A stretch of 64,000 bases of DNA from an uncultured Muribaculaceae bacterium (GCA_910579995.1 CAJTWH010000008.1:1-64000); one strand, 5' to 3'; positions 50,752 through 60,725 are shown, numbered from the stretch's first letter. Notes: generated by a model from the letters alone, not told the origin. Numbers and translations are program-made.

Positions 50752-52022
50752 CGCCCGACAGAAGCAAAGCCCCCGAGGTGCTGCCTTTCGGGCTTATGGT
50801 AATGCCGGCAGAGACCGTGGAGCGGCTGCCCAACGGTATATTGTTTCACCGCTACAGGGGCGGCGACCAGCCTGTATGCCGTCTGACAGTACAGATCGCC
50901 GGTGGCACTGCTGAAATGGGAGAGGCCACGGCAAAACTCCTGCTTAGCCAACTCACGGAGGGTACGGCACACCACGACGCCGAAGAGATCGCCGAAGCGC
51001 TTGATTACAACGGCGCCCGTCTCGTCACACAAGCTCAGACGCATTTCAGCGTGATAGACCTGTCAATGCTCAGTGCGAGGGTTGGTGATACTTTGCCTGT
51101 CCTCGGCGAGATATTGATTGAGCCGGCATTTCCACAGGAGCGCTTGGAGGTATCGCAATTGAAATTCAAGAATGTGATACAGACCTCGCGTGTGAGCCCT
51201 GCGGCGATGGCTAATGAAGGTCTTTTGGCTCTTGTCTGGGGCGAGGGTAATCCCTACGCGCACTCCATGGATGAGGCCGCCATTGACTTGGTGACTGTAG
51301 AACGTCTGCGCCAATGCCACCGCCGCATGCTTGCTCCGGAGAAGATCAATGTTTACCTTTCGGGCCTTTTTGATGAAGATACTGTAGCGCATGTCCGCGA
51401 TTTTCTCTCATCTATTCCCCGCCTTGGCGAGGGCTACGGCATGGATATCTACCCGGCGAATCCCGAGCCGGCCGGAACGGTAGCGACTGTAGATATGCCC
51501 TCGACATTGCAGTGCGGCATAGCTTGTGGCATACCCACAATCGGGCGCGACCACCCCGATTTCGCAGCCTTGCGATTTACGGTAATGGCATTGGGCGGTT
51601 ACTTCGGAAGCCGCCTCATGAGCAATATACGTGAGGACAAGGGCTTGACCTATGGCATATCTGCGGCAGTCCTTTGCGGGCAAGACGGTGGCCATGTATA
51701 TATCGGCACGCTCACCGACCGCAACAGCGCCGATATTGTGATAGCCGAGATACGCCGAGAACTCGCGGCGATGGCTGATAATCCACCCTCGGGTGCCGAA
51801 CTCGAGCGTTTCCGCACCTACGCTATGACCGGTCTGGCAGAATTGCTTGATAATCCGGCATCGGTAATGCAATATTATGCCTCGCGCAACCTTGTAGGGT
51901 CGCCCGACGATTATTTCGAAGTGCAGCAGCGTGTGCTCCGAAGCCTTACTCCTGAGGAAATCGCAAGACTGAGCTCCACTTATCTGCAGCCCGAGGCTCT
52001 GAGGATTTCCTTGGCAAAGTGA
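50748..52022 (+). CDS. M16-family peptidase-like protein without the zinc motif
   Basis: A 424-residue protein of the M16 fold (two homologous halves), GTG start at 50748. The inverted zinc motif HxxEH normally follows the GxA of the first half; here the stretch is KLLLS (63-67), followed by the conserved EGT. The C-terminal half is well kept (LGGYFGSRLMSNIREDKGLTYG), as is usual in the inactive M16 partner. Signal peptide absent. A catalytic M16 partner is not in the window, so it is uncertain what it pairs with. Confidence 0.8.
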   Translation: MTPDRSKAPEVLPFGLMVMPAETVERLPNGILFHRYRGGDQPVCRLTVQIAGGTAEMGEATAKLLLSQLTEGTAHHDAEEIAEALDYNGARLVTQAQTHFSVIDLSMLSARVGDTLPVLGEILIEPAFPQERLEVSQLKFKNVIQTSRVSPAAMANEGLLALVWGEGNPYAHSMDEAAIDLVTVERLRQCHRRMLAPEKINVYLSGLFDEDTVAHVRDFLSSIPRLGEGYGMDIYPANPEPAGTVATVDMPSTLQCGIACGIPTIGRDHPDFAALRFTVMALGGYFGSRLMSNIREDKGLTYGISAAVLCGQDGGHVYIGTLTDRNSADIVIAEIRRELAAMADNPPSGAELERFRTYAMTGLAELLDNPASVMQYYASRNLVGSPDDYFEVQQRVLRSLTPEEIARLSSTYLQPEALRISLAK

Positions 52023-52026
52023 TTTG

Positions 52027-52100
52027 TTTGTGGCTGGTAGGGTGTGGGTATAAATCAGCAAAAGGTAAACCGCTACCCACCGCCCACTACCCACCAACCA
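52027..52100 (+). repeat. GT/AC palindrome, site 5 (short)
   Basis: TTTGTGGCTGGTAGGGTGTGGG, a loop, then CTACCCACCGCCCACTACCCACCAACC. Shorter and more diverged than other sites. Confidence 0.7.
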
Positions 52101-52131
52101 TAGACATAATGTTTAACTGAAATTTAAGATT

Positions 52132-52884
52132 ATGATATCAAGCTTCACTATGCCTGCGAAGGAGCGGGTGAGCTCTTTTATATGGCAGCATTTGCTGCTT
52201 CTTGTCTCTCTCTTTCTTATGACCCTCGGCGTAGCCTTGTGCATACGCTCTCAATTGGGCAGCAGTGTCATATCCTCTCTCCCTCTTTCATTTTCTCTTG
52301 CCGGAAAAGACGGGCTGGCGCCTGCTCTTTCGGTCGGTGGCTACACCATCATCATGAATTTCGTGCTGGTGGCGCTCCAGATACTTGTGCTCCGACGTCG
52401 TTTCAACCCGCTACAGCTTTTTCAGCTTGCAGTAGGCTTTGTATTCGGTTGGCTTATAGATCTTAACATGTATCTGACATCGGCTCTCAGCTGTGACACC
52501 CTCACATGGCAGGCCTTGACCCAGTTTGCCGGCTGCACAGTAATGGGCGTCGGCATAGCTTTCGAGGTGCGCTGCGGTTCGGTGACTATGCCCGGCGAGG
52601 GCTTTCCGGTGGCCTTGAGCCAAGTGACGGGGCGCCCTTTCCCGAAGATGAAGATAATAGTCGATACGTCGCTTGTAATGCTTGCGGTAGTGAGCAGTTT
52701 TGTGTTTTTCGGCCGCTGGGAATTCAATATCGCCGGCCCCGGTACTCTTTTCGCAATGGTATATGTAGGCTATCTGATAAAACTTATAAACCCGCATATA
52801 GGATGGTTTGACCGCGTTCTGCACTACCGTCCCGGGTTCCGCCGCTATATTTTCGGCCTCGCCCGCTTCATTTACCGCAAGTGA
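52132..52884 (+). CDS. DUF6198/YczE-like membrane protein
   Basis: 250 residues with five or six membrane helices: LLLLVSLFLMTLGVALCIRS, a second pair around SVGGYTIIMNFVLVALQ, then QLAVGFVFGWLIDLNMYL, TVMGVGIAFEV and IVDTSLVMLAVVSSFVFF. RSQLGSSVISSLP and LMTLGVALCIRSQLG are typical of the YczE/DUF6198 family, of unknown role. A conserved C-terminal TLFAMVYVGYLIKLINP segment follows. Downstream is the CHASE2 cassette promoter. Confidence 0.8.
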   Translation: MISSFTMPAKERVSSFIWQHLLLLVSLFLMTLGVALCIRSQLGSSVISSLPLSFSLAGKDGLAPALSVGGYTIIMNFVLVALQILVLRRRFNPLQLFQLAVGFVFGWLIDLNMYLTSALSCDTLTWQALTQFAGCTVMGVGIAFEVRCGSVTMPGEGFPVALSQVTGRPFPKMKIIVDTSLVMLAVVSSFVFFGRWEFNIAGPGTLFAMVYVGYLIKLINPHIGWFDRVLHYRPGFRRYIFGLARFIYRK

Positions 52885-52908
52885 AAAAACGGCAGAATGG
52901 AAAATAAT

Positions 52909-52940
52909 TTTGCATAATTTACAGAAAATTAATATCTTTG
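52909..52940 (+). promoter_or_regulatory. Promoter of the CHASE2/caspase cassette
   Basis: TTTG at 52909-52912, 20-base spacer, TATCTTTG at 52933-52940; the CHASE2 ATG is at 52991. Full consensus match, so the cassette should be transcribed despite the nonsense codon. Confidence 0.75.
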
Positions 52941-52990
52941 CGCTTTAAACAGTCCATTATACACACTCCTGCATAACCTGTCTGATTACG

Positions 52991-54172
52991 ATGTTAAACG
53001 GCAAGTCTCGTAAGATCGCGGAAAAAGTTGCGAAAGCCATAGGCATAACGCTCTTGGCATTCGGCTTGTCGCTGGTAATCATGCAGCCTTTCACAATATC
53101 TCTGGCGACGCTTGTGTCGGCCAAAGACAGGCAGGATTTCAATATCACCGATTTCTACAACATCATCGCCGACGGCCGCGAAGTGCGCGAGCTTGACCGT
53201 GATATAGTGATAGTTGATATCACCGGAGCCACGCGCGAGGACGTAGCGTTCATTCTTGACGTCATGCCCGATTTCGAGCCTCGGGCCGTAGGGCTCGATG
53301 TGATTTTCGATGTTCCGCACGGCGAAGAGGACAGTCTTCTCATCAATGCGCTTGTCCGTATGCCCGATCTTGCCATGATAGTGGATGTGTAAGGTGAGCG
53401 CGAGCGGGGCGCCGAGAAATTTTCGGTTTCTGAAAAGTCGTTCTTTGTCAGTGATTTGACGCCGGGCCATTTCGGTGCTTCAAACCTGCCTACGAAGTTC
53501 GACGGCGGTGTGGTACGCGAGTTTGCCGTAGACTATCCGCTTGTCGATGGCGGAGTCATGCCCTCGTTTCCTGTGGCTGTGGCCTCTCTGGTGGATACTT
53601 CAGCTGTGAGCCGGCTACGCAGCCGAGGCAAGCACCTTGAGATAATCAATTATCCCTCACGTACATTTCGGCATGTTAAGTGGGAGAATTTTGGCGACGA
53701 CCCCGACCTGCTGCGCGGAAAAATAGCGCTTATAGGGGCTATGGAAAATCAGTCGGACATGCACGCCACTCCACCGCAGCGCAAACTCTCCGGCATTGAA
53801 ATCCATGCACTAGCTCTTTCTACCATTCTCAATGACAATTATATAGACTCTCTCGGGTCTTTTACTAACCTTGCCATCGCTTTCGTATTGTGTTTTTTGA
53901 TGGCAATCATACACCTCAGTCTGCCGCCTGAATTCAAATCGCTGGCTCTTAGATTATTACAAGTGGCTGTGCTATACGCAATTATCCGAATAGGCTATTC
54001 CTTTTTCATCGAGCACAGCCTTATTATCGACTTCTCATATACGCTGCTTATGATGGCCTTTGTGCTCTTTGCCTGCGATATATGGTATGGCGTGCCCGGT
54101 TTTTGCCGGTATGCGCGCAGATTGATTAGCAAACTGTTCACCCGCCGATGTGCGTCAGCCTCGGCCAAATGA
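52991..54172 (+). pseudogene. CHASE2-domain membrane protein gene interrupted by one in-frame TAA
   Basis: The first part (133 codons) has an N-terminal membrane helix (IGITLLAFGLSLVIMQPF) and the start of a CHASE2 sensor (RDIVIVDITGATREDVAFIL, AVGLDVIFDVPHGEED). A TAA at 53390-53392 stops it. The same frame then continues without another stop to 54172, encoding the rest of CHASE2 (VVREFAVDYPLVDGG, LRGKIALIGAM, SGIEIHALALSTIL), three membrane helices and a basic tail. One base change or one sequencing error explains it. Restored length would be 393 codons. CHASE2 is an extracytoplasmic ligand-sensing domain; no kinase or cyclase domain follows here. Confidence 0.85.
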
Positions 54173-54181
54173 GATATTGTC

Positions 54182-55045
54182 ATGAAAATAAGATTACTAA
54201 CCGCAAAATTAAAACCTGTCGTGATAGTGGCGCTCATGCTGATGGGCGTGATGGCAGCGCAGGCTCAGTATAGCATTTCGTCGTTCAGCGGCAAGGTTGA
54301 GGTGAAGCATGCAGGGCGTATGGCTGCTGCTACTACAGGGATGAAACTCAGTGCCGCCGACATGATATATATCGGCGAAGGGTCTAAAGTGCAGATTCTC
54401 GACAGCCGCGACAGCAAGCTCTACGAGCGCGATATTCCCGGTGAGATAGGCCTGACCTCGCTGATCTTCGAAGCCAAGAAAGCGGCGCGCGACAATGCCT
54501 CGGCCGTGCACCGCAAGGTGAGCCTCGGCAAGCCGGTGTCGGAAGAAGAAGGCAAGATGTATGTAGAGAAAGGCAAGATCACACTTGCCCTCGAAGAATA
54601 CGACCCCGCAGGCGAAAACTTCATGATCGACGCCAAAGTGATGGCCCGCTATATAGTGTCGGCTCTCAAATCAGGCAACTACGACAGCCGTTTCCCTACA
54701 GAATTGCAGCACGAGAGTGCTTCGGGCAATCTGATGTTCGGTATCGACAACAATGTGACAGAACCATTATATATCAATGTGATAAAGGTAGGAATACCTG
54801 ACAGCAACAAGCTTCGTATCTCCGAACTCGGCCAGCCGGTAGGCTGCTACGTACTTCTGCCCGGCCAAAGTCTGCAGCGCAGCCAGCGCTCAGGAATCTC
54901 CGACAGTGAGATACACCTCCTTGTTGCCACCCATTATTACTTCTCTATCGACGAACTGATCAGTGAGTTGCAAAACGTGATGGCCGACGGCAATGTCTCT
55001 TCCAATGCCATGCTCAATCTCCCTATCTATCTTCAGAAACTTTGA
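54182..55045 (+). CDS. Exported FecR-like protein
   Basis: 287 residues with a signal peptide (about 1-29), then a FecR-like beta domain at about 30-85 (ISSFSGKVEVKHAGRM, then GMKLSAADMIYIGEGSKVQILDS). The middle is charged and helical. The C-terminal part (LYINVIKVGI, then GCYVLLPGQSLQR and LLVATHYYFSIDELISEL) looks like a DUF4384-type binding strand set. CHASE2 genes are often beside FecR-like genes. It is nine bases after the CHASE2 gene. Confidence 0.75.
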   Translation: MKIRLLTAKLKPVVIVALMLMGVMAAQAQYSISSFSGKVEVKHAGRMAAATTGMKLSAADMIYIGEGSKVQILDSRDSKLYERDIPGEIGLTSLIFEAKKAARDNASAVHRKVSLGKPVSEEEGKMYVEKGKITLALEEYDPAGENFMIDAKVMARYIVSALKSGNYDSRFPTELQHESASGNLMFGIDNNVTEPLYINVIKVGIPDSNKLRISELGQPVGCYVLLPGQSLQRSQRSGISDSEIHLLVATHYYFSIDELISELQNVMADGNVSSNAMLNLPIYLQKL

Positions 55046-55108
55046 GAAGAATAAGCTGACCAAGTCTTTAAACCTGTAAAATATCTAACCAAAACCAGTC
55101 AATTTCTT

Positions 55109-57208
55109 ATGAAGAAAACTATCACAGCATTGAGTTTGGCAGCGCTCGCCCTCGCAATTCCTGCATACGCGGAAAATCCGGCGGCCGACGACGCTTCTGA
55201 TGAAGTGCTGCTCAAGCGCTTCACCAATTTTAAGTCTACACCTGAGGCCATTGTAACCGCCGGCCCGGCTGTGAGCACTCGTATAGGCAAGTCTATGCGG
55301 GCTTTGCGTGGCACAGAGATGTTCTCTTTGGGCGATTCGTTGCTCGACGCCAAGGCCAATCCCTATTGCTCCAACTACTTCCTTATATCTCGCCACGGCA
55401 AGAAAAACGAAGGCGTCATCAGGGCAAATAACCTTGAGGCTACCAAGCTCTATGAAGTAAACCGCAAGAAACTCGGCAATCCGTGGGCTGTGGCCTATAC
55501 CACCGACGCCATGCGTATTCTTCTTGCCACCGACTCGAGTCTTGTGGTGCTCAACGCTCCCGACCGCATGCCTGTTGACAAGATGGCACTGCCGTATAAA
55601 AATGTAGAAATATTGCTTCCGAGCGACAACGGCTACTTCCTTGCCGTGGGTCAAGGCTCGAAACTGTCGGTCTATAATCTTGAAGAAAAGAAACTTCGCA
55701 AGGAATATGACTTCGAGGTGGATATCAACGATGTAGTGTTCAACGACAACAGCACCGAGATGGCTGTCGTCACCGACGACGGTGTGCTCAATATCTACGA
55801 CACCTGCAACTTCCTGATTAAGAAAAGTCTCGATGATGTAGGCGACGCACTTGCCTGCTCCTACAACTTCGACGGCAAGTATATCGCCGTGGCCGAATCG
55901 CCCGAAAAAATAGCGGTCATCAACCTCCTCGACCCCGACGACCGCGAATATATCACGGTGCCCGAAGGCGGCATGTCGTGTCTGCGCTTCGTGCCCGAAA
56001 GTTCTACCGGTACGCTGTTGGTATACAACGGCGCCAATGCGATGAACGTGCGCAAGATGAACCACCTCACCCCTTACTTCGCCCGCTTGGTCAACGATGA
56101 GGCAAACGAGAAACTCAACGAGTGGCTCAAGATGATGCCGGGTGAGACGATGGAAGAATACCGTGCCCGTGTCAACGACGAGAGCCGCGAGCGTCAGAAA
56201 CGCCTCTTCGAGGATGAAATATCTACCCGTCTTGCCCCCGACATGCTCTCGATGGCCTCGGTGTCGCTTGGTAAATACGACCGCTCAAACGGCGTCCTTG
56301 AGGTGGATTTCAACAATATGCCTTCGATTTTCCTCCCCGTACCGGAGAGCGACCTCGCAGCATTTACAGGCGAAAACAAGGGTGAGCTTCAATTCCGCGA
56401 CGCAAAATATGGCGTGCTTCCCAATGATAAATTCGAGCTCATCTATGCAAACGTCTACAACACAGCCAACGGCAAGTCGTACGTTTACAACAATATAGAG
56501 CGCGCACCGCTCAACTTTATGGCCGACGAAGACAATGTTGTGTCGCTCGAACTTATCCTGCAGCAGCAGATGGAAGAGCAGCGCCTTGAGGAAATGCGCC
56601 AGAAGGTGATTGAGGAAGCAAAGCAGCGCAATGTGATCTCCGACCACACCAACATCACCGTTGACTCGCGTATCAACCCCGACTACGACGCCAACGGCAA
56701 CAAGATCCTCAACTATCAGGTGAAATTCTCCTACGAGGTTGACCCCGGCTTCACCGCCACCGAAGACTTCGCTCCCGGCAAATACCATGCTGAGCAGTCG
56801 GGGGCTGCCGGAGCTATGCTCGCTCTTGTCAAGGAAGCTCTCGAAGGCGACTTCGCACAGTATGTGAAGGAAGGCAAAAAGCTCAATGTGACCCTTTCGG
56901 GCACAGCCGACGCCACTCCCATCGTCAGCCGCATAATCTACGACGGCACCTACGGCGACCTTGTGGAGATACCCGTATATCAGGATGGTCAGATAATGCC
57001 TATGACAATCATGAACAAGCAGCAGATCACTCAGAACGAGCAGCTTGCATTCTTGCGTGCCTATAGCGTGAAAGACTATCTCAACAAGAATATAGAGGCT
57101 CTTGGCGGCATGAACTCCAGCTACCGCTACGACATCAACGTGGCGCAGGACAAGGGCAGCGAATTCCGCCGTATCACTATCGAATTCAATTTTATCGACG
57201 CATTCTAA
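55109..57208 (+). CDS. Exported beta-propeller protein with shared module and OmpA-like C-terminus
   Basis: 699 residues with signal peptide MKKTITALSLAALALAIPAYA. Residues about 95-330 form a WD40/quinoprotein-like propeller (LLATDSSLVVLNAPD, FLAVGQGSKLSVYNLE, MAVVTDDGVLNIYD, and YIAVAESPEKIAVINL). Residues about 337-462 form a module found also in the caspase protein (MEEYRARVND, FLPVPESDLAAF, YNTANGKSYVYNN). After a Gln/Glu-rich helix, about 580-699 resemble an OmpA/MotB domain (LNVTLSGTADATPI, then LAFLRAYSVKDYLN), likely to hold peptidoglycan. It is probably periplasmic. Confidence 0.8.
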   Translation: MKKTITALSLAALALAIPAYAENPAADDASDEVLLKRFTNFKSTPEAIVTAGPAVSTRIGKSMRALRGTEMFSLGDSLLDAKANPYCSNYFLISRHGKKNEGVIRANNLEATKLYEVNRKKLGNPWAVAYTTDAMRILLATDSSLVVLNAPDRMPVDKMALPYKNVEILLPSDNGYFLAVGQGSKLSVYNLEEKKLRKEYDFEVDINDVVFNDNSTEMAVVTDDGVLNIYDTCNFLIKKSLDDVGDALACSYNFDGKYIAVAESPEKIAVINLLDPDDREYITVPEGGMSCLRFVPESSTGTLLVYNGANAMNVRKMNHLTPYFARLVNDEANEKLNEWLKMMPGETMEEYRARVNDESRERQKRLFEDEISTRLAPDMLSMASVSLGKYDRSNGVLEVDFNNMPSIFLPVPESDLAAFTGENKGELQFRDAKYGVLPNDKFELIYANVYNTANGKSYVYNNIERAPLNFMADEDNVVSLELILQQQMEEQRLEEMRQKVIEEAKQRNVISDHTNITVDSRINPDYDANGNKILNYQVKFSYEVDPGFTATEDFAPGKYHAEQSGAAGAMLALVKEALEGDFAQYVKEGKKLNVTLSGTADATPIVSRIIYDGTYGDLVEIPVYQDGQIMPMTIMNKQQITQNEQLAFLRAYSVKDYLNKNIEALGGMNSSYRYDINVAQDKGSEFRRITIEFNFIDAF

Positions 57209-57236
57209 CTTTCGCCCTGCAAAGGTGTAAAATTAT

Positions 57237-59834
57237 ATGATCAATAAAATAAGCTTACTACTGATGACATTAGTCGCCGTCTGCCTGCCAATGCGCGGGC
57301 AGACAGCGGCCGGTGTCGCTGATTCCTTTCAGGCTGTGGACCTTGATTCCACGGCCGTTGAAATCACCCCTGATTCACTTCTCACACGTGCTCTCGACAG
57401 TTTCCGCGAGCTTAAATTCCGTAAATTCGACGGTGCTCCGCTCGACAGCGTGAGCCCGCTTGCCTACGGCTGTTTCACGCAAGGCGTAGAGGCTCTCGAG
57501 GCTCAGCAACTGCAGAGCAAAGAATGGCTGCAGGCCAAGGAAATGCTGCGTGATGTGTCGCGCGATCTCCTTGCCGGCGCATTCTTTTACTCCAAAAACG
57601 GCGACGCAGCCGAAATGACGCGCTATGCTCAGGCTTATCTTGACATATCATTGCTCGAAGCTTTCCGCGGAGAAGAGATTGAGCTTGATTCGTCTACCCT
57701 CGCCATGCTTGCATATATCGCTGCATCGGGCGCCTATAACGGCAAAGACTATGCCAAGGCCATAGACTATTTCAAAATCTATCTCTCTACCGGCGACGAC
57801 AAGCAGCGCGAGCAGGTGTATATATTCATGACTCAGAGCTGTCTGCAAGCCGGCCAATGGGATCTCGGCATATCTACGGCCGAGGAAGCGCTCAAGATAT
57901 ATCCCGGCCAGAAACACATCCTACTTGTTGCCATGCAGATATGTATCGATGGCGGCCGCGGCGAGCACCTTCAGAAGTTTCTGACGCAGGCTCTTGAGGC
58001 AGCCCCCACCGACCAGCGCCTGCTCGACATTCAGGGCAAGCTCTATGAGGACGCCGGCGAATATGAGAAAGCCCTCGGCGTATACAACACTCTCGACGAG
58101 CTGCGCCCCAACGCCCTCTCGACAGCCAAGCACATCGGCCTTTGCTACTACAACATGGCAGTGGGATTTTTCAACGAGGCCATAACGCAGTCTGATGAGA
58201 AAGCCGCCGGACGTCTGCGCCGCCGCGCCAAGAACTACTTCGCCTCGGCCGCCGACAAATTCCGCGAAGTGCTCGCTTCGGCTCCGACATCTGTGCCCTA
58301 TCTGCGCAGTCTCGGCGTGTGCTACCTCTGCCTTGAAGACAAATATAACTTCGAGAAAATCAACGAGCGCCTTATGCTGCTCAAAGAAGACCCGCTGGCC
58401 GACGTGTTCATGCCGCCGCCAATGACCTACAGCGGCAACGGCGAGTTGAACTACGCCCAGTCGCAGGGCTCGGCTTTGATCGACGCACCGTCGTACAGCA
58501 CATTCGGCCGCGAATATATTACCTCGCGCCTCGGCTCATGGGCCAAGAAAGGCGAGTTCGAGCGCTTGGAGGACTATACGGCGCGCGTCAACGACGCCAC
58601 TATCCGCGGCGAATACGACCGCTTGAAGAAAGAGGCTGCCGACAAATATCTCGCCGAGTACTCGACACGTCTGCGTATCAACGACCTCCATCTGGAGCCC
58701 TACGACGCGTCTAACGAGGTGTTCCGTATCACATCATCCTTCGGCCCGATACTCGTGCGCGTTCCTCTGAAAAACGGCGAGGCCGAGGCCTTCAAGGACA
58801 ATTGGAAAAGCATACGCTTCCAGAATCCCCGCTTCTTCATTGATGACGACAGCGTGCGCATTGCCGAAATCACTTTCTTGGCCGCAAACGGCAAAAAATA
58901 TGACTTCAACAATGCCAAGTCGCTCAACTACAGTGTGCCTGACATCTCCATCGACTTTGCCTCTATCCTCGGCAGCGGTAATGCCGGCAAAGCCGGAGCC
59001 ACTGGCGGCGGCAACCGCATATATATCGCCGGCACATCCGACGTAGACAAGGACATACCCGACACCCGTCGCAATGCAAGCAACACCCTCGCTCTTGTGA
59101 TAGCCAACGAGACCTACAAGAACGTGGCCAAAGTGCCGTCGGCCTACGCCGACGGCCATGCCGTGGCCGAATATATGCGCAAGACTATCGGTATACCCGA
59201 GCCTAACATCAAATTCTGCCCCGACGCGTCGCTCGCCGAAATTTACGACGCCATGAGCGAGCTGCAGCGCAAGGCCAACCTTATAGGCTCCGAGGCTGAG
59301 ATTATGGTGTACTACGCCGGTCACGGATTACCCGACGAGAACACGAGCGAGGCATATCTGCTCGCCACCGACGCCAATCCCACCAACTCGCGTACATGGT
59401 ATAAACTGAGCGACTTCTACTCGACGCTTTCTGATATCAATGCCAAGTCGGTGATGGTCTTCCTCGACGCATGTTTCAGCGGCGCCGAGCGCACCAGTGG
59501 CGACGCCACCATCATGGGCAGCAAGGGTGCTCGCGGTGCTGTGATCAAGGCCAAGGAAGCTGCTCCCAAGGGTAATATGTTTGTGCTCTCGGCAGCCTCG
59601 GGAAATGAGACCGCGCTTCCGTACTACGACAAGAACCACGGACTCTTCACATACTTCCTTCTCAAGAAGATTCAGGATACCAAAGGCAATGTGACCCTCA
59701 AAGACCTTGCCGACTACGTTACCGAGCAGGTGAAGCACCACTCCAACTTCGTGATACAGAAACCGCAGACACCTACCGTGGTGACTTCGGGCACGATGAC
59801 CGACAAATGGAAATCTAAAAAACTTGCAAAATGA
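57237..59834 (+). CDS. TPR protein with intact C-terminal caspase (C14) domain
   Basis: An 865-residue exported protein (signal peptide about 1-22). Residues about 75-400 are helical TPR-like repeats (YAKAIDYFKIYLSTGDDKQ, YEDAGEYEKALGVYNTL). Residues 433-560 are the module shared with the propeller protein. A Gly/Ala-rich linker leads to a caspase domain (about 605-855) with NTLALVIANETY, the catalytic His696 in YYAGHG and Cys746 in LDACFSG, both intact. The family cleaves after Asp, Lys or Arg; the substrate is unknown. It overlaps the next gene by four bases. Confidence 0.88.
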   Translation: MINKISLLLMTLVAVCLPMRGQTAAGVADSFQAVDLDSTAVEITPDSLLTRALDSFRELKFRKFDGAPLDSVSPLAYGCFTQGVEALEAQQLQSKEWLQAKEMLRDVSRDLLAGAFFYSKNGDAAEMTRYAQAYLDISLLEAFRGEEIELDSSTLAMLAYIAASGAYNGKDYAKAIDYFKIYLSTGDDKQREQVYIFMTQSCLQAGQWDLGISTAEEALKIYPGQKHILLVAMQICIDGGRGEHLQKFLTQALEAAPTDQRLLDIQGKLYEDAGEYEKALGVYNTLDELRPNALSTAKHIGLCYYNMAVGFFNEAITQSDEKAAGRLRRRAKNYFASAADKFREVLASAPTSVPYLRSLGVCYLCLEDKYNFEKINERLMLLKEDPLADVFMPPPMTYSGNGELNYAQSQGSALIDAPSYSTFGREYITSRLGSWAKKGEFERLEDYTARVNDATIRGEYDRLKKEAADKYLAEYSTRLRINDLHLEPYDASNEVFRITSSFGPILVRVPLKNGEAEAFKDNWKSIRFQNPRFFIDDDSVRIAEITFLAANGKKYDFNNAKSLNYSVPDISIDFASILGSGNAGKAGATGGGNRIYIAGTSDVDKDIPDTRRNASNTLALVIANETYKNVAKVPSAYADGHAVAEYMRKTIGIPEPNIKFCPDASLAEIYDAMSELQRKANLIGSEAEIMVYYAGHGLPDENTSEAYLLATDANPTNSRTWYKLSDFYSTLSDINAKSVMVFLDACFSGAERTSGDATIMGSKGARGAVIKAKEAAPKGNMFVLSAASGNETALPYYDKNHGLFTYFLLKKIQDTKGNVTLKDLADYVTEQVKHHSNFVIQKPQTPTVVTSGTMTDKWKSKKLAK

Positions 59835-60721
59835 CCCCGCGATACCTTATATCGACTCTTTTAATGCTGCTCTTGGGAGTGGCTGCGGCCTTTGCGGCTG
59901 AAGACATTGTGAATGTTACCGGCGAATATACCTACTACGGTGACGACAACACTACGCCCAAGGAAGCCCGCAGGCTTGCTCTGGAGGGTGCGCGCCTCGA
60001 CGCTCTCGCCAAGGCGTTCGGCACGACTGTGACGCAATCGCTTGTCTCCGACGAGACTGTCAAGGATGGTAAAGAGAGCAACTTCTTCAAGTCGTTCAGC
60101 GAGACGGAAGTCAAGGGTGAGTGGCTCGCCGACAACGGCGAACCCGAATATAAGGTAAGCTACGACAATGATGGCAACATCGTGATGTACTGCAAGGTGA
60201 AAGGCCGCGCCCGCGCGCTGAGCAACGAAGCTCCTGACTTCGAGGTGGCTGTGCTGCGCAACGGCACCGAGCTGCGCCATGCCGACACCCGATTCCGCTC
60301 CGGCGACGATATGCGCCTTTACTTCAAGGCTCCCGTCGATGGTTATATAGCTGTCTATCTCTGCGGCGACGACCGCATGGCCTATACTCTTCTGCCTTAT
60401 TCGACTTCGTCGGTAGGCTGTGTGAAGGTGAAGCGCGGACAGGAGTATGTGTTTTTCGACACACGCCTCTCGCCTGCCGAGCTCCGCTCTGAGGTAGATG
60501 AAATGCAGCTGATGACCGACGAGGTGGTGGAGCGCGACCGCTTCTATGTGCTCTTCTCGCCCAAACCATTCGTAAAGGCCAATGACAACTTCACGGCCGA
60601 GAACCTGCCTCGCTCCATGCCTTTCAACGACTTCTATAAATGGCTCACCAAGACGCGCCGCAACGATCCCTCGCTGGCATTGAAGTATATCGACGTGACC
60701 ATCGACGGTAATCCTGAATAA
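59831..60721 (+). CDS. Exported DUF4384 protein with LPP20/FlgT-like N-terminus
   Basis: 296 residues with signal peptide (about 1-22). Residues about 23-115 hold TGEYTYYGDDNTTPKEARRLALEGARLDALAKAFG, the helix/strand pattern of LPP20/FlgT-N domains. Residues about 145-240 are DUF4384 (FRSGDDMRLYFKAPVDGYIAVY, then LLPY), a binding domain often found beside caspases and bacterial sensor kinases. It is translationally coupled to the caspase gene, so a direct partnership is likely. Confidence 0.82.
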   Translation: MTPRYLISTLLMLLLGVAAAFAAEDIVNVTGEYTYYGDDNTTPKEARRLALEGARLDALAKAFGTTVTQSLVSDETVKDGKESNFFKSFSETEVKGEWLADNGEPEYKVSYDNDGNIVMYCKVKGRARALSNEAPDFEVAVLRNGTELRHADTRFRSGDDMRLYFKAPVDGYIAVYLCGDDRMAYTLLPYSTSSVGCVKVKRGQEYVFFDTRLSPAELRSEVDEMQLMTDEVVERDRFYVLFSPKPFVKANDNFTAENLPRSMPFNDFYKWLTKTRRNDPSLALKYIDVTIDGNPE

Positions 60722-60725
60722 TCAA

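Noticed and set aside
52991..54172. Two separate genes or a frameshift
   Set aside because: Both parts are in the same reading frame and one domain spans the stop, so a nonsense codon is the simpler reading.
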